From positions 62,001 to 126,000 of the forward strand of contig NW_001798989.1 in the NCBI RefSeq assembly GCF_000165425.1: DNA of 64,000 bases, written 5' to 3'. Of this stretch, positions 38,123-49,277 are shown one piece after another (position 1 is the stretch's first letter; the number at the start of each line of letters is the position of its first letter). This DNA comes from Paramecium tetraurelia. Its lineage: Eukaryota > Ciliophora > Oligohymenophorea > Peniculida > Parameciidae. Made by a program: the position numbers and the translations under genes. A model generated the notes under the pieces. It was given only the letters and a program-made list of their open reading frames with translations, did no database searches and was not told where the DNA came from.

Positions 38123-39356
38123 TCAATTAAATTGGAATGTACTCTAACCACGTATATGAATTTTTTTCATCTTTTTCTTGCACTCAGTCAGGTCAATAAC
38201 CTTGTCTTTTTCTTCCATGCTTTCCTCACTATTCAATCTCTCTTGGTCATTCTTATGTTTGCCTGAGGAGGATCGTAAATGAAGTAACTAAAGTAAACAT
38301 TAAATCTAACTTGAGGATTTTTTTGGGGTATTCCCATGCAAGGATTTTACTTATTGGGAACCTTAAGAGATTTTTTGAATGCCATTTAATTGAGAACTTT
38401 TAATCTGGAAACAAAATTGAGGAACTCCTATAATTCATTATTTTCAATCTGACATTAAACTGGAATTTAGACTAAAATTAAAAATTGGATTACGTTTCAG
38501 TCTTTTGGTGGTGTCCTTAAACTTCAACAGTTAGTCATAGTGTCTTTTAGATTCTGAATAGATTTCATATAAACTGAGAGCATCAGAGTTGGGCAGGGTG
38601 ATATATTTGTCTATTATCTTTTCGACTTCAAAGCAAATAAAACTCTAAAATCTCCACACGTCAAAGTAGATGTACTTCTGGATTTCAGAGATGTTCATTT
38701 CGGATTTCAAAAGAATTGCAGCACTATTAATGAGATTCTGCATTTTGTAATGCCATAAGAACATCAATTTAGGCTCTACTTGATCCTTGTCGCTTAGGTA
38801 AGGATACGAGTTACGACAGGCTGCTCTATAAAGATCGATATTAGCAGCCAGACGTTGAAGATAACTAAAATAGGCGTAAGTAAATTGTGTAATGCTTAGA
38901 TCCTCGCTAACGTTCATCTCTGTGTAAAATTGTTCGTGCTTCATACGAGTCATTAAGTCAGGTTCTGTCACCAGATTATCTGAATCTTGTTGTTCTATTT
39001 GTTTTATCCGACAATCCTTCAGTTTTATTGATATCTCTTGAGTGATGTCTGTGCAATGAAACATCTGGTGGATGACTGCCAGTAATTGAATCAAAGCTGT
39101 GCTTCCTGGACTTGGCTTGTACTCTTGCATATAACTAAAGAGGCTGTCAATATAACCTAATTGTATTGAACAATTTATTACTATCATTTGTTGTCAGGTA
39201 TTAGGCCATCGTTTTTGTCATCTATTTTAAATCAAACTAAACATAAGGACCCATAATCGAGTTTAGAATCTCTTAAAACTTGTTCAATTCCGTTTAATGG
39301 ATATTAACGGCTGATTTTGAATGAAATAGAGATGTGAATTTGCTGAACAGAGACAT
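38123..39356 (-). CDS. ANTH/ENTH-like domain protein, putative clathrin adaptor
   Basis: Three introns (25, 22, 23 nt) leave 1164 nt, 387 residues. The protein is all-helical. The stretch from about residue 205 (SFICFEVEKIIDKYITLPNSD, ALSLYEIYSESKRHYDQLLK) resembles the later helices of AP180/CALM ANTH domains. An earlier stretch, IDLYRAACRNSYPYLS, fits a mid-domain helix. The C-terminus is basic and charged (KECKKKMKK-like). The assignment is from pattern only; the lipid-binding K/R motif at the N-terminus is not obvious. Adjacent to a p24 gene. Confidence 0.5.
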
Positions 39357-39453
39357 TAATATATATAAATTAAAATAATTAAGGTATCCCATTTATTTTG
39401 GTTCTTTTAAATAATGTATATATTATTACTAAACCATCATATTTATTAATATA

Positions 39454-40903
39454 ATGAATTTCTTATTCATTTCTTCTTTGCTCGTGGCCAATCTTGTGGC
39501 TCAATCGAATTTGAGACCTACCCAGAAGAAATTCGAATCAGAAGTAATAGAGAAAACCATATCCAGAGTAAGTATATAGAACCCATTATTAGATCTCCGA
39601 CAAAATGAAGGATAACAAACTTAAATATACATTTATAAATTCATTTCCGAACACTCTTGATACCACTGTTACAAACTATGATCCCACCACTCCCGATGCC
39701 TTCGTTATCACCGGAGATATAACTGCTATGTGGTTAAGAGATAGCACTAATCAGCTATGGACCTATATGGAGTTTGTCAATCAAGATAGCAAATTATAAA
39801 ATTTGGTCAAAGGAGCAATAACCCGTCAAATCAATTAAGTCCTAATTGACCCATACGCTAATGCCTTCAATTATCAAAAGAAATAATCCGAGTGGAGTTC
39901 TGACAATACAACCAGATGCTTTTTAGGAGTCAATGCACATGCAATGTCTGAACATCTTCACGAGAGGAAGTTCGAAATAGATTCATTAGTGGCAGTTTTA
40001 AGATTATCCGTTGGTTATTACAAAGAAACTAAAGATACTTCAATCATTAATTTCAAATACTTAAAGGCTGTTCAAAGAATCCTGAGAACATTTAGAGATC
40101 AACAGGCAGATCAAACAGAACAATTTCAAACTAACAGATTTCCATACACTTTTTAAAGAAATGGAAGATCCACTGATACAGTCATTAACGGAATAGGTGA
40201 ACCCCTAAAAAGAACTGGATTATTAAGAACATTTTTTAGAGCCTCTGATGATTCTACTATCTATTAATTCAACATCCCAGAAAATGCTATGGCTTCAGCA
40301 ATCTTAAAATAAATAGCTGAGATGTTAAGCGAAGCCAAACTCAGTTGGTCTCTAAGATAAGCAGCTCAACCTTTAATTTAAGAGGCCCTGGCACTATCAT
40401 CAGAGATCAAAGATGCTATTTATAAATATGGAATTAAAGATGGTGCCTTTGTTTATGAAGTAGATGGTATGGGTAAGCAAGTATTTATGGATGATTCGAA
40501 TCAACCAAGTTTGCTTTCTCTTCCAATTTATGGGTTTATTGAGATTGATGATCCCTTATATCAAGCCACGAGAAAGAAAGCCCTCAGTTCGGCTAATCCC
40601 TATTATTTTGTGGGAACAGCAGCAAAGGGCATAGGTGGTCCTCATATTGGGGCTAATTATATATGGCCAATGGCTATTGTCACTCAAGGATTGACTACTA
40701 ATGACAAATCAGAAATCAGAGAATGCTTGAGGATGTTAGTGACAACCACTGGAGGCAAATGGTTTATGCACGAAAGCTTTTTCAAGGATAATCCTTCTAG
40801 TTTCACAAGATCTTGGTTTGCATGGGCAAATGGATTGTTTGGAGAATTAGTGTTGAAGATAGATAAGGAATACCCAGAATTATTAGAAGAGAATTATGCT
40901 TGA
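39454..40903 (+). CDS. GH125 exo-alpha-1,6-mannosidase-like glycosidase
   Basis: A 25-nt intron leaves 1425 nt, 474 residues. An N-terminal signal peptide (MNFLFISSLLVANLVAQS) points to secretion or the endomembrane system. GH125 hallmarks: FVITGDITAMWLRDST with the catalytic-acid Asp, CFLGVNAHAMSEH, FMDDSNQPSLLSLPIYGF, GGPHIGANYIWPM, KWFMHESFFKDN with the probable base Glu, and SWFAWANGLFGELV. The family removes alpha-1,6-linked mannose in bacteria and is present in fungi and protists. The 3' end converges with the SET gene with 15 bp between stops. Confidence 0.93.
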
Positions 40904-40918
40904 TAATATAATAATATT

Positions 40919-42542
40919 TCAGTGCTATTTAAGTAAATATGCTCTTAATCTCATAAACACTTTGACATCCATCTTCTCTGGCTTGGTTGTCAAGTTGTCA
41001 ATCATTTCTAAATGGGCCTTTAATATTCTGGCTTTGGACTGTTAATAATTAAAAAGTTGCTCTCCCCAATTTGAGTCTTTAGGAATGATTGGAACTGAAA
41101 TCTTTTTGTATAAAGAATTAATAATTCTTCTATATAGAACTAAGATCGTTTCTTCGTTAATTAATTCATCTCCATCTAATAATTTAACGTAGGTCCTAAG
41201 GAATTTAACTAAATCTAAATTGAATTGGCTTTTCTTTATTTTAAATTCAGAGGTTAATTAATTGAGACTGATTCCTCTTGTGTTTAAATTTAGAAGTTCT
41301 TTATATGGTACGTAATGCAATTAAACTAATTTTTCAACGGTTTGTCAGGAAATCGTACTTCGTATTGCAATCCATAAAGATTCTGAATTTCACTCTGTCA
41401 TACTTATTCTTGCTCATTGCAAATCCATAGTACATCAATAGATGCTCATTGCCCAAACATCCATACAAATTTAAGACTTACTCTCCTTTTTCAATATCAT
41501 CCACTGCTCTTGCTGTAAGATAAGCTGGACATTTGAGTGTTGATTACTGTATATCTGTGTACCAATCATGTTCACTTTCATCCAAAGATTATTCATAATA
41601 ATCTCTTAGATAATCATCATTTACTGCAGCTTAGACTTTCGATTCTTTGGTATTTAATTACTGTGATTGACTGTTGCTTTGTTCAGTAGTAGGTTCATCC
41701 TCATCCTCTGAATCCTCTGCTATCATCAATTTTGTAACCCAAATATCTGGTGCTCCTGTTCTAAGTAATTCCTAAAACAATTTTACTAATAATTTATTCA
41801 ATATTTTGGAGCATCTCTCACTCTCATTTACTTTTACACTCTCTATTACTTCTTAATCTTCCTAACTAAACCAATACTTATTTTGGGAAATGTATTTGAA
41901 TTTCATATAATTATTCTAATGGTATTCTTCAGGCTTATAGTTTTCTTGTTCCAAACCAAAGATTGCTTTATTCTTTCCATGATTTATCATATCTATCATT
42001 GGCACCAAAAATGAAAAAGGGTATTCGTTATTAACACTTAGTCTCCTATTCATGCAATATCGATATGCCCAATCATAATCATCAGCATTTAATCCTATTT
42101 CCATTACCTCTGCCTTTGCTGCCTAATACTCCTCCTCAAATTCTTGTTTCAATTCTCTTAAATAATCAAATGGAATTGGTTGATCACAGTCGAGTAAACA
42201 AATGGGATTTGCTGAAACATCAAATATTGGTTTTAGTTTTCCATGTCTTTATGTTGTCAGATAAAGGATTAAGGTTTGGAAATCACTTTTTTTGTTACCA
42301 ATTTATTGCAATGATGGATAGATATGAGGATTCCTCTTCATAATATCTACACATTATTCATTTTAGAATACTGTGAATGCGCTGATTGCAAAAGTATGGG
42401 AAACCTTTATGAGGAATTCTCCTGATTCAATATTTTCAACAGCTTTGATTCCAAACATACCACCGTAATCTTCCATTTCCACTTTATTCATCTGAATTCC
42501 CTCTCTTAGATAATCAATGTAATTATTCTTCAATTATTGCAT
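40919..42542 (-). CDS. SET-domain methyltransferase, Rubisco-LSMT/SETD3 type
   Basis: Reads from MQQLKNNYIDYLREGI through GMFGIKAVENIESGEF (SET N-terminal motif), an iSET insert, and FLVPMIDMINHGKNKA (the RFxxDxxNH-like core). After an acidic insert (EDSEDEDE) come QVLNLYGCLGNEHLLMYYGF and the C-terminal substrate-binding domain, ending VFMRLRAYLLKQH. The frame needs one T fewer in the run 41388-41390 and a 33-nt intron just after it, so a homopolymer error is likely there. These enzymes methylate Lys or His on non-histone proteins such as actin; the substrate here is unknown. Confidence 0.85.
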
Positions 42543-42572
42543 TAGAATGATAAATAAATAAATAAAATATTT

Positions 42573-43625
42573 TCATTTTTAATAGTTGTTTTTCCATGAA
42601 TAGAGTCCCTCATATTTTTTATTGCTACCACTTTATTCGATCTTCTTCTCTTACCCAAATTTCTTTGATGGCACACTTTCTAATTATTTTAATTAATTCT
42701 ACTGTTTATATTAACCTTTAATCTTTTCATATGACATTTGACACTACCAACATTAGTATTATATAATTTACATCAAAAAATGGCGAAGTCAAAGGATGAT
42801 TCAATTTATGGAGATCTTTCTGATTATCCTTTTGAGTATCTGTGTTTATATTGCGTAATTTAGACTCCTATATATTGTTATTCGACATTTTACTTTAATA
42901 CTCATATCACCAAAATCTTTATAATCTCTATTGCTATCAAAATTGGACCATTTTATTTAAGGGGAAAGACTACGCTACGGTCTTAGCCACTTTCTTTCTT
43001 TGCTTCCCAATTCTTATCCAAAAAGATCAGAGAATTATTAATTTTATTTCTTAGACTAAATATTAATCTCATTCTCTATTATTTTAGAAGGACTCTTGTG
43101 AGCTGAACCATCATAATATTATTGTTGTAACTCTTGATGCTTTCTTTGTTTGGCATAATCTTTTTCGAATTCTGCCTTCTCATTCACAGATGTGAGTACT
43201 TTACCATAATGCACATTTGTCCATTAGACTGATGTATTAATTAATTATTAATTTTCAGGTGATTTAGCTACCACATCGATATTTTTAGTGTTCTCAAATA
43301 CATTACTTGATAGGTCTACTTGTTTTCGTTATTTATCGTTTCTAGTTATAGACTATTTATTAGTATTGTAGTTATTCTTAACTTAATTGAACTTTTCCTA
43401 TGTTTCTTATTCGCTTTAACCAGCATCCTAAACAAAATAGAAACTTTGTTTAGGTTAATCTTTCGGCCTATGAGGAGATGAGGATTTCAGATTTGTAGAT
43501 TAAGGATTGAATTATATGATCTATGACATTGTATCTTGAGGAGCATATTGTTTTCTTGGAGATGAAGTCTGATAGCCTAGATTACTCTTGCCTTATTAAT
43601 TACCTGGAGAATTATCATTTTTCAT
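42573..43625 (-). CDS. hypothetical Gln/Lys-rich protein, 332 aa
   Basis: Two introns (26 and 28 nt) leave 999 nt. It starts MKNDNSPGNQQGKSNLGYQ. The protein is polar and mostly disordered, with repeated Ser-Pro pairs (SSSPHRP, HKSPSK, SLSPQIK) that could be kinase targets. A more conserved-looking patch reads WTNVHYGKVLTSVNEKAEF. No family is recognised. It ends 30 bp upstream of the SET gene start on the same strand. Confidence 0.7.
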
Positions 43626-43905
43626 TTTTTAATATAATAATAAAATTTTTTTCCTTTGCTTTTCTTCGTAATATTAGGAAATCATATAATTATTGTAATT
43701 TAAGGCACTCAATTTTTCTTATACAAATTACCCTTCCTCTTGATTTAATATTAAGATAATTAATTTATATTATTATTTCAACACAAAATCAAGAAAATTC
43801 ATGAATTTAATGGCAAACAAATTAAGAAATTATGCATGCCTTTTTAATTAATCAAAGTAATGGAAATGAATTTTAATTTAATGATAAAATATATATATAT
43901 AATAT

Positions 43906-44262
43906 TCATTTAATTAAAATCAGATCTCTGGCTAATTTGATTAGTTTACTTTTTAAATTTTCACTCACTTCTTAATTCATTTAGAGTCCATTACAATAAA
44001 GTATTTCATGGGTGGAGGTCGTTATACGATCCTATTTAACAATGAACTCTCCTACTAGTTCATCTGTTGGAACCTCCTACTTGAACTTCTTGTTTTGATC
44101 CCAATACCATTTGTAAATCTTCTCTTTTGGTAAATTAGTAACGTTGGCTATTTCTTTGATTGTATTTTGTCCCCATTGCTATTGTCTAAGATAAAAGTCA
44201 TTTAATGTGTCGATCTGCTTTTTTGATTTTTTGAAACGGGAACATTTATTCTCCTTTGACAT
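43906..44262 (-). CDS. homeodomain-like protein, 118 aa
   Basis: One uninterrupted frame. Residues about 10-60 read like a homeodomain: a basic arm (SRFKKSKKQ), helices 1 and 2 (LNDFYLRQQQWG, TIKEIANVTNLP) and recognition helix 3 (EKIYKWYWDQNKK) with the invariant Trp48. The usual Asn51 is Asp. The C-terminal half has no known domain. A DNA-binding regulator is likely, but the Asn to Asp change argues for altered base contact. Confidence 0.75.
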
Positions 44263-44413
44263 TATAATTAAATTTAAAATTGTACAAATTTCATGGCATT
44301 TAATTTTACTATCTCAAAAATTACTAAAAAATGTGTTCTAAAATGTTATTTATTCAATTTTATATTTATATTATAACAGAAAAATAAGATTAAAATTTTA
44401 TATTTATTAATAT

Positions 44414-44674
44414 TCATTCAATCCTAATTTTATTCTTCCATAATTGTGGCTTTGATTCCAATTCATAAATTCCTTTTTTGCAAGAAATCTATATCTAAAA
44501 TTTAAAATAAACCTTAACTTTATCCATAAGCTTTTATGGTTGATCCAAATTCTTCAATCTTAACCCTTTCTATTTATTTTAAAGTCTCATAATAACCAAT
44601 TACACAACAGATATAAGTAGGATGAACAAGGAACCATAATTAAAAAGAATATCTTTTTTAGTAGATTTAGTCAT
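44414..44674 (-). CDS. small single-pass membrane protein, 80-86 aa
   Basis: 87 codons in one frame, with a possible in-phase 18-nt intron (GTTTATTTTAAATTTTAG). A short basic N-terminus (MTKSTKKDILFNY) precedes one TM helix (GSLFILLISVVQLVIM) and a basic tail with KGLRLKNLDQPQKLMDKVK. The layout resembles small mitochondrial or ER tail proteins; no family is claimed. Confidence 0.6.
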
Positions 44675-44788
44675 CTTAATTATTAAATGCTTGTTATTTT
44701 ATTCATTTTAAGAAGGGAATAAACAAATAAATTTATAAAAGGGAAGAGAACATTGATATTTTAGATATGAAAATTTATTGTAAGCATT

Positions 44789-45821
44789 TCATCCTCTTTA
44801 ATTTGATCCTGCACTTCTATTTCTGATTTATTAAGAAACACTCGGACAAGGTCTTGCAAATGTTCCATTAGAATTTGGTCTCCAAGGTTTTTCAAATGTT
44901 TGGGTGGCACTCAATTTTTCGAATGTATTTTGTTTTGTTTTTATATCAGGACCACCTTCTTCCATATATTGAAGCACTTCGAAAGTTCCTTAAAATCCTT
45001 TTTTATTTTAGTTTGATGGTCTGAATGGATTTCCTTTATAAAGAGGTGGTTTTTTTACTAAAGGATTAATAAGTTATTACATATGGTATATCCTGCTCCA
45101 TCTACTAAGATACCGTCTGCAGTAAAGGGTCTATTTCCATGGCTAGTAGTGACAAATCTCGTTGTTCCAGGTAGTTATTTGCTTTTGTGTTGTATTCTCT
45201 CCTTTCTTTCCATTTCTTCTTGTCTATCATAAGGATCAGGAATGTATTCTATCTAACTAAATAAATTCTTTGTTGTTGTTCTGCCTAATCCTTTTTTAGC
45301 AGGGTTGGTCAAAAAGTTTCTAGCTTGAGTGATGACATTTCCAGCTGAATTTCGAGTTTTAAAGACCTTATCATTATATTCCTTCATATGCTCAAACTCG
45401 GAATGTTTACTGAATAAGTTAAATTTAATACACGGATTTTTAGTGGTCATTTGGCTTGAAGCTATGGGGATTTTTAATGGCCAATTCTCTCTCTTTATCA
45501 TAAATTTATTTAGCTTTAAATGAATCTTTATATGGGTCATCTAATGTAGTATATCCAGGCTCTGAAAACAAAGCAGGTTCATGCTTTTTTTAGAGTTTTT
45601 TATTAATTAGAATTGCTTTCTCTTTGCCTTAGCCTTTTGATAGAGGAAATATTGAATACTTTTCAAGGCATCGTTATATTAATCCCCCAATAATAAAGGT
45701 GGTGGCTAATTGAATAATCCATGGCGCTCTCTTTCATTATGTGTAAATCATACCTCTGTGAGATGTTTTCTAAATCGCGAATGTAATTGTCATTGGAAGG
45801 AACTCTATACTGAGTTGACAT
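44789..45821 (-). CDS. CFAP96: cilia-and-flagella-associated protein 96 (CFAP96/C4orf47) homolog
   Basis: Four introns (23, 26, 22, 23 nt) leave 939 nt, 312 residues, like the 309 of human C4orf47. Matching blocks in order: RHGLFNQPPPLLLGDQYN (human IGLFSEMEYITVGDKY), LFSEPGYTTLDDPYK, FLTNPAKKGLGRT with YIPDPYD soon after (human YTNPGKKGTGYG...), and PLYKGNPFRPSNQNKKGFQG. It is an axoneme or centriole-associated microtubule protein. The start MSTQYRVPSND was chosen; an upstream in-frame ATG also exists. Begins 19 bp after the stop of the CIMIP2-like gene. Confidence 0.85.
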
Positions 45822-45840
45822 CAAATATAAATAATAATTA

Positions 45841-46224
45841 TCATAATTTTCTTTCATATTTAGAATCATAAGCATATCTATACTCTGTAACTTTGTTATT
45901 CCCTCTAATACTCTTGTGAGTTTTCCACCCTTTTTAATCCCCAGTACTGTTATTTTATAGAAACCCAGAATTTTGAAACTTCTTGTTCTTTAATACTTTT
46001 TCGGTTTGGCGATGGGTTGGCTAAACCAAGGTTTTCGGATTCTTAAATTAAACCTTAGTGGAAGTATTCCACTTTTCATCAGTGATAGGAACATGACTAA
46101 AAGCCTCTCTTGTGATTGCTGAGAAAGGCCTGCCAAATATATTTTCTGATTTGGTATATGGAATATGTCCAGAGTAACCAGGAATGGCTGAGTTCTTAAG
46201 AAGGATTTAATCTTAATTCTTCAT
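45841..46224 (-). CDS. CIMIP2/FAM166-like ciliary microtubule inner protein
   Basis: 127 residues from an ATG (MKNQDQILLK). The signature IPGYSGHIPYTKSENIFGRPF matches the PGYxGxxP...FG motif of the FAM166/CIMIP2 family, which lines the inside of axonemal doublets. In-frame coding continues upstream (GWTKHHFYRTSYQT) to a TGA without an ATG, so a short first exon may be missing. The rest is basic and disordered. Confidence 0.65.
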
Positions 46225-46311
46225 GGTTTAATAGCTGGTTCTATAGAAATGATGTTTGGTCCAACCAATCAAGTAATTCAATATTTATAGATAATTGCAT
46301 AATTATATAAA

Positions 46312-47130
46312 TCATTCAAGTTATTCTCTTTCATACAACTAAAAAGCATATATAAAATAATTACAGGTCTATCTTGATCCTCTTCATAATATTCTTCTCC
46401 TTGATAATCTTCATCTTCCAATTCAACAATATCATCATCCTCATTAATAATATCCTAGACATCGACATCATCTTCTTTGTTTTATTTCCTATCAAAGTAT
46501 TGCTTTCCACTAATCTTCTTCATCATTTCCTCTACTTAATTAAAATTCTTTTCTCTCTTCTTAATTTCATAAATCTCTTAATCGAATTTCTTCTTCCAAA
46601 GCTGTAAAACTTTCAAGTGTAACAGGGGTATTTGTTGCAAATTTAGGCATGGGTGGTATATAAATGTAGTTATCGTCAGGCTTTGAGTTTTATTGATCAT
46701 ATAATTCTTATAAGTACATTGATTGATCAAACACATAATCCTAAGTTGTCATTTATATAAATACCCTCAATGCTTCAACAACTGCAAAGACTATTGGTTG
46801 AGAATCTGCTTCTTTTTCATGATGATCAATTACTGATTCACAAACCTTTCTGGCTCTAATTAAATTATCCTAGGTGAAATTTCTACTCAATCCTTAAATC
46901 TCAAAGTGAAATCTTTATGATTTTAAAGGGTAATCGTCTGGAAAGGCAACGAAAATTTTGCAATAGACTACATTGTCATGATAAAATTAATCAGCTGGCA
47001 CGAATGGGGCAACAATTACTTAAAATGAATAAGGATGCACATCTTTTAAATTGCTCATAGTCTGATAAATAGATAGAAGATAATGCATTTAGTTCCTCTT
47101 TTTAGAACGCTCTTTGATCACATTATTCAT
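46312..47130 (-). CDS. RWDD1: RWD-domain protein RWDD1 (DFRP2) homolog
   Basis: N-terminal RWD domain (YLLSIYQTMSN, FVAFPDDYPLKSQRFHFEIQ), then TPVTLESFTA-WKKKFDQEIYEIKK, KISGKQYFDRKQ and a long acidic C-terminus (EDDVDVQDIINEDDDIVELE). This is the order in human RWDD1 (GTPVTIENFLNWKAKFDAEL, LSGKQLFE, acidic tail). RWDD1 binds the GTPase DRG2 and is linked to translation control. One surplus T:A pair in the run 46598-46600 breaks the frame at the TA-WK junction. With it dropped and introns of 24 and 26 nt removed, 768 nt remain. Confidence 0.88.
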
Positions 47131-47224
47131 TATGAGTTTGGATCATAATTAATTATTTTATTAAAATTCATACAATAATAGAATAGATAAGGGATATTTT
47201 GTAATGTACCAAATATATATGAAA

Positions 47225-48205
47225 TCATGCCTTCTTCTTTAATTTAGCAGCTTATTTGGTGGCAATGTCGATCTTTTTTAAAGCATTAGCTCTTTCTTTA
47301 TTTAGCTGATTTAATCTCTTGGCTCTGTATTTGGTGTGATCTCTCTTTTGGATTTTATTTAGCACCTCTCTTGACTCTGTCGCTATTCTTTCTGATTTTC
47401 ATTCATGAATCTTCTTGAACCAATTCTTAAACTGATTTGACACCAAGCCTAATTAATATTAATTTATTAAATTACAGTCTTCAAGGGTTTATTCCCAATT
47501 GTGGAATTAGACATCAAACTTAAGATCTTCCATCTTTGGTTTGTCTTCTTCTCCTTTTATAAGAGAGCCATATATTTATCAACATGAACACCAAAGATTC
47601 TGTCCTTGTGAACATTGGCATCATATTTTTCTTTCTTGTCATTATCGACAGAGAATCCTGGGAATCTTCTGTTGTTGTGGGGGATGTGAATACCACCATC
47701 AGCAGCTCCCTTTAAGGCGGCGAAGACTCTGTTACCAAGAGTTGATCTAACCAAACCAATATCAAGAACAGCAAAGAATGGTCTTTCTCTCTGGGTTTTC
47801 CTTTTCAGCTACATCATACAAGTTTCCATCAATGGTTTTATTGCCTTCATAGAATTTATCCATCTTCAATGTCTTGAGTGTTCTTCTGGCCAATAATAAA
47901 CCTGTGGCATAGGCAGCGGCATAATTTGTCAAACCACTTGTCAAACCGAATCTCTTTAATTCAGTTGATTCAGCAGCAGCCACTACCTTGTCACCCTTCA
48001 AAGTAGCGTAAATGACTTAGCAGATGATCTTAGTATTTGTGTGTCTAACAACAAATCTGTATTTTGGGGAATTGTATTTATCCTTGTCTTAGACTATCAA
48101 TCTGCTTCTTGCATAGTAGTCGGTCTTTCCTTCTCTTCGTCTTCTGAATTTGGTTTAGAATCTCTTGAAATATGGTGTTCCTTTAACAAGCTTAACAAAT
48201 GCCAT
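47225..48205 (-). CDS. RPL5: 60S ribosomal protein L5 (uL18)
   Basis: Starts [17 protein letters not shown]. Strong matches: [83 protein letters not shown] and the basic [20 protein letters not shown]-terminus. L5 carries 5S rRNA into the large subunit. A 27-nt intron lies at 47449-47475. The frame is broken by one extra base in the run 47784-47786 and one missing base in 47555-47558. An in-frame TGA sits at 47399-47401. In an essential gene these look like sequence errors, although one of several gene copies could be a pseudogene. Confidence 0.93.
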
Positions 48206-48654
48206 TAATTATTAAAAAGATTTGAATTTTTCATAAATTACACCCAAACACTTATATATAATTGCAATTATTCTAGCGGTTGTTTGTTAAACTCCAAAAA
48301 TAGTCGAATATGTTCCTACTCTAATTTTCTCGTTTAATATAATTATTCAAAATTTAACAGACCTCAAATTGAATCAATATTAAAGTTGAAAACTATAATA
48401 TTAAAATTGAAGGTTTAGCAATTATCTTAGTTTTTGTTTAGATATGGGTTTGCTCTACTATTTACTATTTTGAAAATATTGATAAGTTTTGATGATAAAG
48501 AAATGTAGATAATAATATTTAAATTAAATCTTGAGAATTGAGTAATCCTTATGTTTTCACAATAAGTGATTCAATTCGTTTCAATTGTATTATTAGAAAT
48601 AAACATTTTAAATATTCAAAAACGACACTTATCATTTTATATTTTAACATTAAA
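48206..48654. other. intergenic, divergent promoters
   Basis: 449 bp between the divergent RPL5 gene and the gene at 48655. It must hold the RPL5 promoter. No motif recognised. Confidence 0.5.
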
Positions 48655-49236
48655 ATGTTCATAATCACGGAATAATAACATCTACTGTTGTAAAAATTGG
48701 CCTAAACCCGTAATAATGATAAATAAAGACTAATTAGCAAATAAAGCAGATCTCTCAGACCCTCACTTTTCTTAAATGATATAAATAGCATTGTAGATAA
48801 TTCTTTTCCTACTATTTAATAATAAAAATAGGTCTAGCATGAAGAATTATCTCACAAGCCTGAAGAAATCATACAGATCTCATCAGAAAGAGAGTATATC
48901 AAACTCCCTAAGATTGGAAGATTTTCTAAACTTCGAAAATCAACCCAAACTGAAGTGAACGAATTCTAATTTTTGTCACAACAGAATTCTCCTATTCGGA
49001 ACAATTAAGATACATAGTAATTAGAAAAAAAATATTTTTCCAAAACACCTTTAAAGAACACAGGAACTCTCCTTCTTCAAGGAAATCAAAGCACAAAAAA
49101 AAAGAGTGTTAAATTCAATCCATAAATTGAAACAATTAATGAAGCAGGCTTGATTGGCAGAGAATATATCGAAATTACTTAGAGACAAAGCAGATTCAAA
49201 AAATAAATTGTTAAACTTCACACACAAGTAAACTGA
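48655..49236 (+). CDS. hypothetical protein, about 193 aa
   Basis: 194 codons in one frame, starting MFIITEQQHLLLQK. Polar, Gln/Ser/Lys-rich. KKSVKFNP resembles the RVxF-type phosphatase PP1 docking motif; that is suggestion only. The 3' end is 41 bp from the convergent HEAT-repeat gene. No family recognised. Confidence 0.6.
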
Positions 49237-49277
49237 TTATCTTAAATATCTATAAATAATTATTGTCACAGAAAATT

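Noticed and set aside
42781-43101. 107-codon plus-strand ORF beginning MAKSKDD
   Set aside because: The opposite strand carries a gene with two frame-restoring introns over the same bases.
43523-43759. 78-codon plus-strand ORF
   Set aside because: It overlaps the 5' end of the minus-strand gene starting at 43625 and is T-rich hydrophobic by chance.
46374-46607. Hydrophobic plus-strand ORF
   Set aside because: It is antisense to the acidic tail of RWDD1, where Asp/Glu codons give Ile/Leu/Phe on the other strand.
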